From a bacterium (GTDB lineage: Bacteria; Gemmatimonadota; Gemmatimonadetes; Longimicrobiales; RSA9), in contig QGVH01000013.1 in the NCBI GenBank assembly GCA_003242735.1, positions 1-64,000 of the forward strand: a stretch of 64,000 nucleotides of DNA. Reading direction: 5' to 3'. Positions 26,444-35,097 of the stretch are shown here, piece by piece. How positions within the stretch are numbered: position 1 is the first letter of the stretch; the number at the start of each line of letters is the position of its first letter. Made by a program: the position numbers and the translations under genes. The notes beneath the pieces are model-generated. The model saw only the letters and a list, made by a program, of their open reading frames with translations, searched no databases and was not told the DNA's origin.

Positions 26444-27535
26444 ATGGAGCAGTTCGACGTGTCGGCCAACGCCAACGATCACGCGGCGTTCTCCCTCACG
26501 CCCTTCCTCCAGCGGATCATTGCGCGGCAGGACCTGACGGCCGAGGAGGCCGAGGCCGCGTTCAACGGCATCATGGAAGGCCACGCATCGCCGCTCCAGG
26601 TCGCCGCCCTGCTCGCGGCGCTCCGCGCCAAGGGTGAGGCGCCCCAAGAGGTGGCGGGCGGCGTGCGCGCGCTGCGGCGCGCCATGTACCGCGTGGTCGT
26701 GGACGACGGCGTACCCGTCCTCGACACCTGCGGCACCGGCGGCGGCGCGTTCACCACCTTCAACATTTCCACCGCCGCCGCACTGCTGGCCGCCGGCGCG
26801 GGCGTGCCCGTCGCCAAGCACGGCAACCGGTCCTTCACCTCGCGGAGCGGCAGCGCTGATGTCTTGGAGGCGCTCGGCGTGGTGATCGACCTCCCGCCCG
26901 AGCGGCTGGCCGATGTGCTCCGAGAGGCCGGGATCGTCTTCATGTTCGCGCCACGGCTGCACCCGGCCATGCGCCACGTGGCCCCCGTGCGCCGGGAGCT
27001 CGGCATCCCGACCATCATGAACCTGCTCGGCCCGCTGACCAATCCGGCCGGCGCCCGGCGCCAGCTCATCGGCGTGGCCGACCCCGCGCTGCTCGAGCTG
27101 ATCGCACACGCATTGGTCGAGCTGGGCCACGAGCACGCGCTCGTCGTCCACGGCGCTCCGGGGATGGACGAGCTCAGCCCCGTCGGGCCCACGGAAGTCT
27201 ACGAGGTGAGGGGCGCCCGCATCGAACGCTACCGCTTCGAGCCCGACCGACGCCTGGGTTGGTCCGGTCTGGATCCGGCAGACCTCGCCGGCAGCGACCC
27301 CGCCGGCAATGCGCGGCTGATCGAGGGAGTCCTCGAGGGCAGGATCCGCGGCGCCGCCCGCGCCGCGGTCATCCTCAACGCGGGCGCCGCCCTCTACCTC
27401 GGCGGCCAGGTGGATTCGCTCGAGGAAGGCGTCGAACTCGCCGAGCGCGCACTGGAGGAGGGCGCCGGCGTGGATGCGTTGCAGCGGCTCCGCGCCGCAT
27501 CACGCGCGGCAGCCGATCGGGCGGCCGCCGACTGA
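26444..27535 (+). CDS. trpD: Anthranilate phosphoribosyltransferase
   Basis: Second step of tryptophan synthesis: anthranilate plus PRPP to phosphoribosylanthranilate. The ATG at 26444 is used because it follows the promoter; about 18 residues precede the usual domain start. Motifs are DTCGTGGGAFTTFNIST near residues 100-115 (PRPP loop), KHGNRSFTSRSGSADVLEALG near 130-150, FAPRLHPAM and PTIMNLLGPLTNPA. 363 residues. No trpE or trpG is in the window. The divergent lexA separates it from trpCF, so it is probably a separate transcript from the other trp genes. Confidence 0.95.
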   Translation: MEQFDVSANANDHAAFSLTPFLQRIIARQDLTAEEAEAAFNGIMEGHASPLQVAALLAALRAKGEAPQEVAGGVRALRRAMYRVVVDDGVPVLDTCGTGGGAFTTFNISTAAALLAAGAGVPVAKHGNRSFTSRSGSADVLEALGVVIDLPPERLADVLREAGIVFMFAPRLHPAMRHVAPVRRELGIPTIMNLLGPLTNPAGARRQLIGVADPALLELIAHALVELGHEHALVVHGAPGMDELSPVGPTEVYEVRGARIERYRFEPDRRLGWSGLDPADLAGSDPAGNARLIEGVLEGRIRGAARAAVILNAGAALYLGGQVDSLEEGVELAERALEEGAGVDALQRLRAASRAAADRAAAD

Positions 27536-27543
27536 TCGAGCCC

Positions 27544-27672
27544 TCAGTTGGCAGAGACGATGGCCCGCATGATCCACGGCCCGAGGATCGGCGGGCGCGC
27601 GACGCCGAGCACCACCAGGGTCACCAGCCGGCCCGTCTTCCGGCCGATGACGAACGGCTTCCTCCGCTTCAT
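27544..27672 (-). CDS. 42-residue basic protein coupled to lexA
   Basis: A small open frame whose ATG overlaps the lexA stop by one base (TGATG), an arrangement that usually gives translational coupling. It encodes a highly basic N-terminus (MKRRKPFVIGRKTGR) followed by one hydrophobic segment (LVTLVVLGVA) and ends IVSAN. It could be a single-span membrane peptide, like SOS-induced small membrane proteins of other bacteria, but that analogy is inference and no family is recognised. It ends nine bases from the trpD stop on the opposite strand. Confidence 0.5.
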   Translation of the reverse strand: MKRRKPFVIGRKTGRLVTLVVLGVARPPILGPWIMRAIVSAN

Positions 27673-28280
27673 CAGTACCTCCGGATGACACCGACCACGA
27701 TACCCTGGATCTGGACCTCGTCGGCATCGAAGATGAGCGGGGGCATGTCCGGGTTGGCCGGCTGGAGCCGCACCCGCCCATCCGGCTCGCGGTAGAAACG
27801 CTTCACCGTCGCCGAATCGCCGTGCACCAGCGCCACCACCATCGCCCCGTTCTCCGCGGTCGGCCGCGCGTTGACCACGACGTAGTCGCCATCCCGGATG
27901 TGTTCATCGATCATCGAATCGCCCTTCACGCGCAGCACGTAGTGCTGCCCGCCCCGGCGCAGCAGGTCCTCCGGGACCGCGATCGTCTCCTGTTCCTGGA
28001 CCGCCTCGATGGGCACACCGGCCGCGACGGTGCCCAGCAGCGGGAGCTCGACGGCCGCCACCCGGGTGCCCACGGGAACCAGCTCGATGGAGCGGCTCTC
28101 GTTGTAGCTCTTCCGGATGTAGCCCTTCCGCTGCAAATTCTCGAGGTGTTCGTGGACGGTGGCCAGTGAGCCGTACGCGAAGTGCCTAGCGATCTCCTCG
28201 TAGCTCGGCGCGTAGCCGTGCTCCTCGAGATACGCCCGCAAGAAGTCCAGGATCTCTTTCTGGCGCTTGGTCAGCGGCAT
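27672..28280 (-). CDS. lexA: LexA repressor
   Basis: SOS-response repressor that cleaves itself when RecA is activated. The ATG at 28280 gives 202 residues beginning MPLTKRQKEILDFLRAYLEEHG, the standard LexA start; longer in-frame extensions are low-complexity. The winged-helix DNA-binding domain has APSYEEIARHFAYGSLATVHEHLENL. The cleavage site Ala-Gly lies in TVAAGVPIEA near residue 88. The catalytic serine is in GDSMID near residue 125 and the lysine in GDSATVKRF near 163. A predicted promoter and a GTTC-N7-GTTC operator lie upstream, indicating autoregulation. Confidence 0.95.
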   Translation of the reverse strand: MPLTKRQKEILDFLRAYLEEHGYAPSYEEIARHFAYGSLATVHEHLENLQRKGYIRKSYNESRSIELVPVGTRVAAVELPLLGTVAAGVPIEAVQEQETIAVPEDLLRRGGQHYVLRVKGDSMIDEHIRDGDYVVVNARPTAENGAMVVALVHGDSATVKRFYREPDGRVRLQPANPDMPPLIFDADEVQIQGIVVGVIRRY

Positions 28281-28312
28281 GGCGCAGCTCTCGGGATGGG
28301 TCCAGGTGCTTC

Positions 28313-28348
28313 TCGCCGCGGCGCGGCGGGCCCGCCGCGCCGTGGCGA
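28313..28348. repeat. 36-base near-perfect palindrome in the lexA-trpCF gap
   Basis: The arms 28313-28330 and 28331-28348 are reverse complements with one mismatch and no loop, centred on GGGCCC. In lexA mRNA this lies between the predicted transcription start and the ATG, so it would form a long leader stem. Confidence 0.65.
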
Positions 28349-28357
28349 CGGCTCGCC

Positions 28358-28372
28358 GAACAGGAACCGAAC
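28358..28372 (-). promoter_or_regulatory. Candidate LexA operator GTTC-N7-GTTC
   Basis: On the minus strand GTTCGGTTCCTGTTC is a direct repeat with seven-base spacing, identical in form to the alphaproteobacterial LexA box. It begins three bases after the predicted -10 of lexA and covers the likely start site. Confidence 0.55.
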
Positions 28373-28374
28373 CC

Positions 28375-28403
28375 AACATACCCGAAGGGGAACCGAAACG
28401 CAA
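28375..28403 (-). promoter_or_regulatory. Promoter of lexA
   Basis: TTGCGT (28403-28398), a 17-base spacer and TATGTT (28380-28375). Transcription would begin near 28368, giving a leader of about 88 bases. Confidence 0.55.
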
Positions 28404-28411
28404 GGGGCGCA

Positions 28412-29896
28412 ATGACGCTGCTGGACCGGATCGTCGCCGAGAAGCGCCGGCTGGCCCGGACGCTGGAGGCCCGAGCCGCGGCGTTGCGGGCGGCGGCGGA
28501 GGCGGCGCCGCCGGCGCGTCCGTTCGCGGATGCGCTCGCGGCCGGGAGGACGGTTTCGCTCATTGCTGAAGTGAAACGACGGTCGCCGTCGGCCGGCTGG
28601 ATCCGGCCGGAGGCCAGTGCGGTGGACATCGCCGTGCAGTACGAGGCGGCCGGGGCCGCCGCGATCAGTGTGTTGACGGACGAGGAGCACTTCGGCGGCA
28701 CGCTGGAGGATCTGGAGCGGGTCCGGTCCGCCGTCGGCGTGCCGGTCCTGCGCAAGGATTTCCTCGTGGCCCCGGTGCAGGTGTGGGAGGCGCGGGCGGC
28801 GGGCGCGGACGCGGTGCTGCTGATTGTGCGCGTGCTGGACGACGCCGAGCTGACGGACCTCCTGGCAGCCGCGCGAGAGTGCGGGTCGGGCGCCCTCGTG
28901 GAGGTGCACTCGCCGGCGGAGCTGGAGCGGGCGGTGCGCGCGGGCGCCGATGTGGTCGGCGTGAACGCCCGCGACCTGGCGACGCTGGAGACCGACCTGG
29001 CGGTGACGCTGGCCCTGGCCGGCCAGGCGCCGGTGGGCTGCGTGCTCGTGGCCGAGAGCGGAATCCGTTCTCGGGCGGACGTCGAGCGGTTGGCCAGTGC
29101 CGGCGTGGACGCCGTGTTGGTCGGCGAGTCGCTCATGAGGGCGCCGGACCCCGGCCTCGCGGCCCGCGCCCTGGTGGGGGTGCCGCGGATGACGCCGACG
29201 GCGCCGGAGGCCAAGATCTGCGGCGTGTGCCGGCCGGCGGACGCGGCGGCCGCGGCGCGGGCCGGCGCGGACTACGTGGGCGTGGTCCTGTCGCCGGGCT
29301 TCGCCCGTTCGCAGACGGTGGAATCCGCGGCGGCGATCCTGGACGCCGCGGCGCCTGCGCGGCGGGTCGGCGTGTTCGTGGACGCATCCGACGCCGAAGT
29401 GGTCGCTGCGGCCGAGCGACTGCGGCTGGACGTGGTGCAGTTGCACGGCTCGGAGCCGCCCGACCGGGTCGCCGCCGTGGCCGCGGCCGGGCCGTGGCAG
29501 GTGTGGAAGGCGGTCCGTCCGCGCAGCCCCGACGAGCTCGGTGCGGCGGCGCGAGCATATTCGGGCGTCGTGGACGCGCTGCTGGTGGACGCCTGGGACC
29601 CCATCCGGCCGGGCGGGACCGGCGTTGCGCTGGCGTGGGACGAGCTCGCCAGCGCACGGGCGAGGTTGCCGCGGGGACTGCGCCTGGTCCTCGCCGGCGG
29701 ACTCACGCCGGACAACGTGGCCACCGCGATCCGGCGCATGGCGCCGGCGGTGGTGGATGTGAGCTCGGGTGTCGAGCAGCGGCCGGGCGAGAAATCGGAG
29801 GATAAGGTGCGCGCGTTCATCGAGGCCGCGCGCGCTGCCGGCCCGGTGCGCGCGGCGCGACCGATCGCTGCCGCGGAGGCGCAGACCGCCGGTTGA
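28412..29896 (+). CDS. trpCF: Indole-3-glycerol phosphate synthase / phosphoribosylanthranilate isomerase fusion
   Basis: Carries steps three and four of tryptophan synthesis in one chain of 494 residues. Residues about 1-258 are Trp[15 protein letters not shown] near 50, the catalytic lysine in LRKDFLV near 110, [16 protein letters not shown] and VAESGI. Residues about 264-480 are Trp[12 protein letters not shown] with the catalytic cysteine, [31 protein letters not shown] with the catalytic aspartate, PGGTG and GLTPDNV. The order matches the E. coli TrpC fusion. A TTG codon lies just after it and trpB starts 11 bases beyond its stop. It is divergent from lexA with 131 bases between. Confidence 0.94.
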   Translation: MTLLDRIVAEKRRLARTLEARAAALRAAAEAAPPARPFADALAAGRTVSLIAEVKRRSPSAGWIRPEASAVDIAVQYEAAGAAAISVLTDEEHFGGTLEDLERVRSAVGVPVLRKDFLVAPVQVWEARAAGADAVLLIVRVLDDAELTDLLAAARECGSGALVEVHSPAELERAVRAGADVVGVNARDLATLETDLAVTLALAGQAPVGCVLVAESGIRSRADVERLASAGVDAVLVGESLMRAPDPGLAARALVGVPRMTPTAPEAKICGVCRPADAAAAARAGADYVGVVLSPGFARSQTVESAAAILDAAAPARRVGVFVDASDAEVVAAAERLRLDVVQLHGSEPPDRVAAVAAAGPWQVWKAVRPRSPDELGAAARAYSGVVDALLVDAWDPIRPGGTGVALAWDELASARARLPRGLRLVLAGGLTPDNVATAIRRMAPAVVDVSSGVEQRPGEKSEDKVRAFIEAARAAGPVRAARPIAAAEAQTAG

Positions 29897-29907
29897 ACGA
29901 GGAGAGG

Positions 29908-31119
29908 ATGTCGTACGCAACGGAGACGAGCGCACGCGGCCGCTTCGGCCGCTTCGGTGGGCGCTACGTGCCCGAAACGCTGATCGCCGCGCTCGATGAG
30001 CTCGAGGCGGTGTACGAGGAAGCGCGGCAGGACGAGTCGTTCTGGGCCGAGCTGGACGGCTTGCTGCGCGATTACGTGGGCCGGCCCAGTCCCCTCTACT
30101 TCGCCCGCCGGTTGAGCGAAGAGGTGGGCACCCGGGTCTACCTCAAGCGCGAGGACCTCAACCACACCGGTGCTCACAAGATCAACAACACGCTGGGCCA
30201 GGTGCTGCTCGCGCGACGCATGGGCAAACGCCGCATCATCGCGGAGACGGGCGCGGGGCAGCACGGCGTCGCCACCGCGACGGCCTGCGCGCTGTTCGGC
30301 CTCGAATGCGTGATCTACATGGGCGCGGAGGATGTCCGGCGACAGGCGCTGAACGTGTACCGGATGCGGCTCCTGGGCGCCGAGGTCCGGACGGTGGAGG
30401 CCGGGACACGCACGCTCAAGGATGCGACCAACGAAGCGCTGCGGGACTGGGTGACCAACGTTCGGGATACCCATTATATTATTGGATCCGTGGTCGGACC
30501 CGACCCCTTTCCCCGGCTCGTTCGCGACTTCCAATCCGTGATCGGCAAGGAGACGAAGCGTCAGCTCGAGGCCATGGAAGGGCGGCTGCCGGCCGCGGTG
30601 ATCGCGTGCGTCGGTGGCGGGTCGAACGCCATTGGAATGTTCCACGCGTTCGTGGACGAGCCGTCGGTCGAGCTGGTGGGCGTCGAAGCGGCCGGGGAAG
30701 GGCTGGACACGGGCCGCCACGCCGCGTCCCTGGCCGCCGGTCGTCCCGGCGTGCTGCACGGTTCGTTCAGCTACCTTCTCCAGGACGAGGCCGGCCAGGT
30801 CGCGCCGGCGCACTCCATTTCCGCGGGGCTGGATTACCCCGGCGTCGGCCCCGAGCACGCCTATCTCAAGGAGAGCGGACGCGCCCGGTACGTGAGCGTG
30901 ACGGACGACGAAGCCCTCGAGGCGTTCCACACCCTCGCCCGGCTGGAAGGGATCATCCCGGCGCTCGAGAGCGCACACGCTGTCGCGTACCTCCTGCGCG
31001 ATCGCGCTGCGCTCGCCGGGTCGGGCGGCCCGGTCGTGGTCTGCCTGAGCGGCCGGGGCGACAAGGACGTCGAGCAAGTCGCCGCGCGGACGGCGGGAGC
31101 GGCGATCCACAGCGAGTGA
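29908..31119 (+). CDS. trpB: Tryptophan synthase beta chain
   Basis: PLP enzyme that joins indole with serine. The ATG at 29908 is preferred (AGGAG three bases upstream) over a TTG at 29893 that overlaps trpCF. Signature: [12 protein letters not shown] near residue 12, the PLP lysine in [15 protein letters not shown] near 80, [12 protein letters not shown] near 104, and [10 protein letters not shown] near 228 for the phosphate. At 403 residues it is the standard TrpB1 type that pairs with TrpA. trpA is not next but 3.1 kb further on, beyond two signalling-type genes. Confidence 0.96.
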   Translation: MSYATETSARGRFGRFGGRYVPETLIAALDELEAVYEEARQDESFWAELDGLLRDYVGRPSPLYFARRLSEEVGTRVYLKREDLNHTGAHKINNTLGQVLLARRMGKRRIIAETGAGQHGVATATACALFGLECVIYMGAEDVRRQALNVYRMRLLGAEVRTVEAGTRTLKDATNEALRDWVTNVRDTHYIIGSVVGPDPFPRLVRDFQSVIGKETKRQLEAMEGRLPAAVIACVGGGSNAIGMFHAFVDEPSVELVGVEAAGEGLDTGRHAASLAAGRPGVLHGSFSYLLQDEAGQVAPAHSISAGLDYPGVGPEHAYLKESGRARYVSVTDDEALEAFHTLARLEGIIPALESAHAVAYLLRDRAALAGSGGPVVVCLSGRGDKDVEQVAARTAGAAIHSE

Positions 31120-31131
31120 CGGACGGCACCG

Positions 31132-32853
31132 GTGGACGAGACCCGCGATCTCACGTTGGGAGCGAGTGCGCCCCAGTCGGGAGAGGAGACTCTCTCGGCG
31201 GAGATCGCCGACGTCCTGAGCGCTCTGGCCAAGGCGGTGCGCGCGTTCCAGCTCTACCAGTCCAACAACCCGGTCTACCAGCGCTTCGTGAGCACGGCCG
31301 TCGCCGCGTTCTCCCGCCTGTGGGAGCGCACCCCGTCCCTGCACCTGACGGTCGAGGAGCACGCGTTCTGCTGGGGCGAGCAACGCTTCCCGATGGGCGA
31401 GGGCCGGGAGAGCCTGGCGTACCAGTTCTACAAGGACGGCATCCGCTACATCACCTTCCTGCCAGGGTTCGAGGCCGAGATCGAGAAGTTCCTCGCCGTC
31501 CTCCAGCGTGCGCGGCTCCTCGAGCCGTCGGGCACCGACGATCTCGTCTCGCTGCTCTGGGAGGAGGACTTCATCTCGTTCCAGTACGGCTACGTGGACG
31601 TGCTCGCCCAGCAGCTCACGCTGCCCGAGCCGGGCGGCGTTCCCATTCGCGCCATCGACCGCAGGGAGCTGGAGCTGGAGGTGGGTGCGGGCGCGGATGC
31701 CGACAGCGGCGCGGGGGCGATGGACACGTTCACACCGCTCACGCCGGACGACTTCGCGGAGACGCTGTTCTTCCTGGACGAGGCCGAGCTCCAGCAGTTG
31801 CGGCGGGAATCCGACCTGGAGTGGCACCGGGACGTTCGCACCGACGTTCTCAACGCGCTCTTCGACCGGCTCGAGGACGGATCCCCGGCGCGGCAGGATG
31901 AGATCATCGGCATCCTGCGCCAGGTGCTGCCGAGCTTCCTCAGTCGCGGCGACCTGCGTTCTGCCGCGCTCGTGTTGCGAGAGCTGGACGGCATGCTCTC
32001 GGCGGACGTGCTGGGACCGCCGCAACGGGAGAAGGTCGAGCAGCTGTTCACCGAGCTCAGCCAGCCGGAGGTGGTTTCTCAGCTCACCGGCGTGCTCGAG
32101 CAGGGTGATGGGTTGCCGGAGGTCGAGGACCTCGGCCTCTTCCTCGCGCACCTGCGGCCGGAGGCGTTGCCGGTGCTGATCGCGGGTGCGGAGCGGATCA
32201 GCCACGCCCAGGTTCGGGAGCGGCTCGAGGCGGCGACAGATCGGTTGGCCGAGCAGCATCCCGATGGCCTCAAGGCGCTGTTGGCGGCGGAGGATCCGGT
32301 CGTGGTCGCGGGCGCCGCGCGCGCGGCCGGCCGACTCCGGCTCGTGGCTGCGGCGCCGGACCTCGAGCGGCTGATCGGGCATCCGGAGGCCCACGTCCGG
32401 AAGGCGGCCGTGGACGCACTCGTTGCACTGCGTTCCAGCGCTGCGGTGGGTGGACTGGAACGAGCGCTGGAGGACGATGACCGCGATGTACGGATCGCGG
32501 CGGCCCGCGGACTCGCGGCGCTGCGCTACCAGCCGTCGCGGTCGCGCTTCGAGCAGATCCTCACCGGCCGGCGGCTGCGGGAAGCAGACCTCACCGAGAA
32601 GATCGTGTTCTTCGAGTCCTATGGCACGGTGGGCGGCCCCGAGAGCGTGCGTCTGCTGGACGGCATCCTCAACGGCCGCGGCTTCTTCGGACGCCGCGCT
32701 CCGTCCGACCTGCGGGCATGCGCCGCGCTGGCGCTGGGTCGGGTGAACACGCCGGCGGCGCGGGCAGCGCTCGAGCGCGCGGCCAGCGATCCGGACGCGG
32801 TGGTCCGTAGCGCCGTGTCCCGTGCGCTGCGGCGGGAGGCGCAGGCGTCGTGA
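31132..32853 (+). CDS. HEAT-repeat protein with an N-terminal domain shared with the next gene
   Basis: Function unknown. GTG start 12 bases after trpB. Residues about 29-125 (ALAKAVRAFQLYQSNNPVYQ ... GIRYITFLPG ... FLAVLQ) look homologous to the N-terminus of the HD-GYP protein encoded next. A linker and acidic region follow. From about residue 370, repeats such as ARAAGRLRLVAAAPDLERLI, VRKAAVDALVALRSSAAVGG and VRIAAARGLAALRY form a HEAT/Armadillo solenoid up to the C-terminus, suggesting protein binding. No signal peptide or membrane segment. The stop overlaps the next GTG (GTGA), so the two products are likely made together. Confidence 0.8.
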   Translation: MDETRDLTLGASAPQSGEETLSAEIADVLSALAKAVRAFQLYQSNNPVYQRFVSTAVAAFSRLWERTPSLHLTVEEHAFCWGEQRFPMGEGRESLAYQFYKDGIRYITFLPGFEAEIEKFLAVLQRARLLEPSGTDDLVSLLWEEDFISFQYGYVDVLAQQLTLPEPGGVPIRAIDRRELELEVGAGADADSGAGAMDTFTPLTPDDFAETLFFLDEAELQQLRRESDLEWHRDVRTDVLNALFDRLEDGSPARQDEIIGILRQVLPSFLSRGDLRSAALVLRELDGMLSADVLGPPQREKVEQLFTELSQPEVVSQLTGVLEQGDGLPEVEDLGLFLAHLRPEALPVLIAGAERISHAQVRERLEAATDRLAEQHPDGLKALLAAEDPVVVAGAARAAGRLRLVAAAPDLERLIGHPEAHVRKAAVDALVALRSSAAVGGLERALEDDDRDVRIAAARGLAALRYQPSRSRFEQILTGRRLREADLTEKIVFFESYGTVGGPESVRLLDGILNGRGFFGRRAPSDLRACAALALGRVNTPAARAALERAASDPDAVVRSAVSRALRREAQAS

Positions 32854-34301
32854 GCACGGTGACGACGACGCCGCTGGTCCAGGGCGGCGGCGCACTCCAG
32901 GCGCAGGGCATGGCGCTGCTCTCGGCGCTCCACGCCGCGGCGCAGGCGCTCCGGCTCTACCCGCTGGAAAACGCCACCGTACAGAAGGCGCTGGACGAAC
33001 TGAACCTCGTGGCCAGCCGCATCGCGGAGCGCGAGGACGGAATCGAGCTTCGGCTCGTCGGTGACTTCGTCTTCCTCAACGACGCGCGCCTCCGGCTCGA
33101 CCTGTCCAACTACGTCACGTTCTCCTTCCTGACCAACGCCCTCACACGCCACGGGATCGGCGCCATCACCGTGGACAAGGGCGTCACGCGCGATGAGTGG
33201 GCCCCCTTCCTCTCGCTGCTGCTCCGCGAAGACGCCGGCGATGGCAATGCGTTCCGGAGGTTCCAGGAGCGCCTCGAGGCCAGCCCGGTCCGGCACATCC
33301 ACGTCGAGGAGGAGAAGGGAGCCGCTGCGCTGCCACACGACGATGACGAAGCGCGCGAAGCGGCCAAGCGCACCTACGCGCAGTCGGTCCAGGTGGCGCG
33401 AGAGGTGCTCACGGACATCCGCCTCGGCAAGGCCGTGAACGTGCGGCGCGTGAAGCGCGCGGTGCAGGCGATCGTGGACCAGGTTCTGACGAACCAGAAC
33501 TCGATCGTCGGCATGACCGTGCTGCGCAACTACGACGAGTACACGTTCACGCACTCGGTCAACGTCTGCATCTTCAGTGTGGTGCTGGGACAGAAGCTGG
33601 GGCTGTCGAAGGTCCAGCTCTACGAGCTGGGGCTCAGTGCGCTGTTCCACGACATCGGCAAGATGCGCATTGACCCGGCGATCATCGGCAAACCCACCGC
33701 GCTGACGGACGAGGAGGCGGCGCAGGTCCGCGAACACCCGACAGAGGGGCTGCTCGCGTTGTTCTCGACCCATGGCCTCGGCGATGTGCCGTACCGGGCG
33801 ATGCTCGTCGCGTACGAGCACCACATGCGCGTGGATCTGAGCGGATACCCGCGTAACCGTCGGCCGAGGCGCCCCACGTTGTTCACCCGGATCGTCTCCA
33901 TCGCAGATGCGTTCGACGCCGCCACGTCCAAGCGCAGCTACCAGTCGATGCCGTGGACGCCGGCCGAGGTGCTGCGTGAGATGCGGGACAACCCCGCGCT
34001 CGGCTTCGATCCGCTGCTGGTCAAGGCGTTCATCAACGTGACGGGCGTGTACCCGATCGGAACGCTGGCCATCCTGGACACGTATGAGCTCGCCGTGGTG
34101 GTGCGGCCGAACCCGGACCCCAGGCGGCTGAGCCAGCCGATCGTGAAGATCATTGCGGACCCGATGGGCATCCCGCTCGCCCGGCCGATCACGGCGGACC
34201 TGTCCGAGATCGACCCCGCCACCGGCCATTACCGCCGGACGATCATCAAGACGACCGACCCGGAGAAGTATGGGATCAACATCGGGGACTACTTCGTTTG
34301 A
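32850..34301 (+). CDS. HD-GYP-type domain protein with divergent GYP motif
   Basis: Probable signalling phosphohydrolase or its degenerate relative. Residues 24-125 (ALHAAAQALRLYPLENATVQ) form the N-terminal domain shared with the preceding HEAT protein. The HD domain spans about 220-400: His235 in THSVNV, HDIGK at 267-271, and HHMRVDLSGYP at 324-334. In active cyclic-di-GMP phosphodiesterases the last motif usually reads HHExxDGxGYP; here Met and Leu replace the Glu and the first Gly, so ligand specificity may differ. No membrane segment. It overlaps trpA by 32 bases, which ties it to the trp transcript. Confidence 0.82.
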   Translation: MSTVTTTPLVQGGGALQAQGMALLSALHAAAQALRLYPLENATVQKALDELNLVASRIAEREDGIELRLVGDFVFLNDARLRLDLSNYVTFSFLTNALTRHGIGAITVDKGVTRDEWAPFLSLLLREDAGDGNAFRRFQERLEASPVRHIHVEEEKGAAALPHDDDEAREAAKRTYAQSVQVAREVLTDIRLGKAVNVRRVKRAVQAIVDQVLTNQNSIVGMTVLRNYDEYTFTHSVNVCIFSVVLGQKLGLSKVQLYELGLSALFHDIGKMRIDPAIIGKPTALTDEEAAQVREHPTEGLLALFSTHGLGDVPYRAMLVAYEHHMRVDLSGYPRNRRPRRPTLFTRIVSIADAFDAATSKRSYQSMPWTPAEVLREMRDNPALGFDPLLVKAFINVTGVYPIGTLAILDTYELAVVVRPNPDPRRLSQPIVKIIADPMGIPLARPITADLSEIDPATGHYRRTIIKTTDPEKYGINIGDYFV

Positions 34302-35097
34302 GGCGGACCGTCTCGCCGCGCGTTTCCGTGCGTGGCGCGACTCCGGTCGGCGCGCGCTCATTCCGTACCTGACCGCCGGTCATCCCACGCTCGGGCAGAC
34401 GGTGGAACTCATGCGGCGGATCGCGGCGGCGGGCGCGGACATCATCGAGCTGGGCGTTCCGTTCAGCGATCCGCTCGCCGATGGGCCGACCATCCAGCGT
34501 GCCTCGCAGCGCGCCATGGAACAGGGTGCGACGCTGGCGTGGTGCCTCGAAGCGCTCAGTCAGTTCCGGTCCGGCAGCGCGACGCCGGTCGTGCTGTTCA
34601 GCTACCTCAACCCGATCCTCGCCTACGGAACGGACCGCTTCATCCGCGATGCCGTGGCGGCTGGCGCGGACGGGGTCCTCATCACGGACCTTCCCGAAGG
34701 GGCGGACGACGAGCTGGAGGGGCGCTTCGAGCGCTCCGACCTCGCGTTGATCCGGCTCATCGCGCCCACGACGCCGCCCGAGCGCGCACGCTGGATCGCC
34801 AGCCGGGCTCAGGGGTTCGTCTACTACATCTCGCGCACCGGCGTGACCGGCGCACGAGACACGTTGCCCCCCGGTCTCGCCGACGAGGTCGCTGCGCTGC
34901 GGGGCGCCGCGGCCGTGCCGGTGGCCGTGGGCTTCGGCATCTCGACGCCGGATCAGGCGGCGGCGGTCGCCCGGGTGGCGGACGGCGTGGTGGTGGGGAG
35001 TGCGCTGATCGATGCGCTCGACCGTGGCGGCGTCGAGGCCGCGGAGACGTTCCTCCGCGGACTGCGTGCCGCGATCGACGCCGCGGGCCAGGCGTAG
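34270..35097 (+). CDS. trpA: Tryptophan synthase alpha chain
   Basis: Cleaves indole-3-glycerol phosphate to indole, passed to TrpB. The ATG at 34270 has GGAG five bases upstream and lies within the end of the HD-GYP gene. Motifs: LIPYLTAGHP near residue 31, ELGVPFSDPLADGPTIQRAS near 60 with catalytic Glu and Asp, FSYLNPILAYG near 115, YYISRTGVTGAR near 185 and VGFGISTPDQA near 220. 275 residues, normal length. It abuts the convergent rqcH-like gene with no spacer between their stop codons. Confidence 0.95.
   Translation: MGSTSGTTSFEADRLAARFRAWRDSGRRALIPYLTAGHPTLGQTVELMRRIAAAGADIIELGVPFSDPLADGPTIQRASQRAMEQGATLAWCLEALSQFRSGSATPVVLFSYLNPILAYGTDRFIRDAVAAGADGVLITDLPEGADDELEGRFERSDLALIRLIAPTTPPERARWIASRAQGFVYYISRTGVTGARDTLPPGLADEVAALRGAAAVPVAVGFGISTPDQAAAVARVADGVVVGSALIDALDRGGVEAAETFLRGLRAAIDAAGQA

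Noticed and set aside
29893-29907. TTG start for trpB
   Set aside because: It overlaps the trpCF stop and has a poorly spaced ribosome-binding site; ATG 29908 has AGGAG just upstream and matches the usual TrpB N-terminus.
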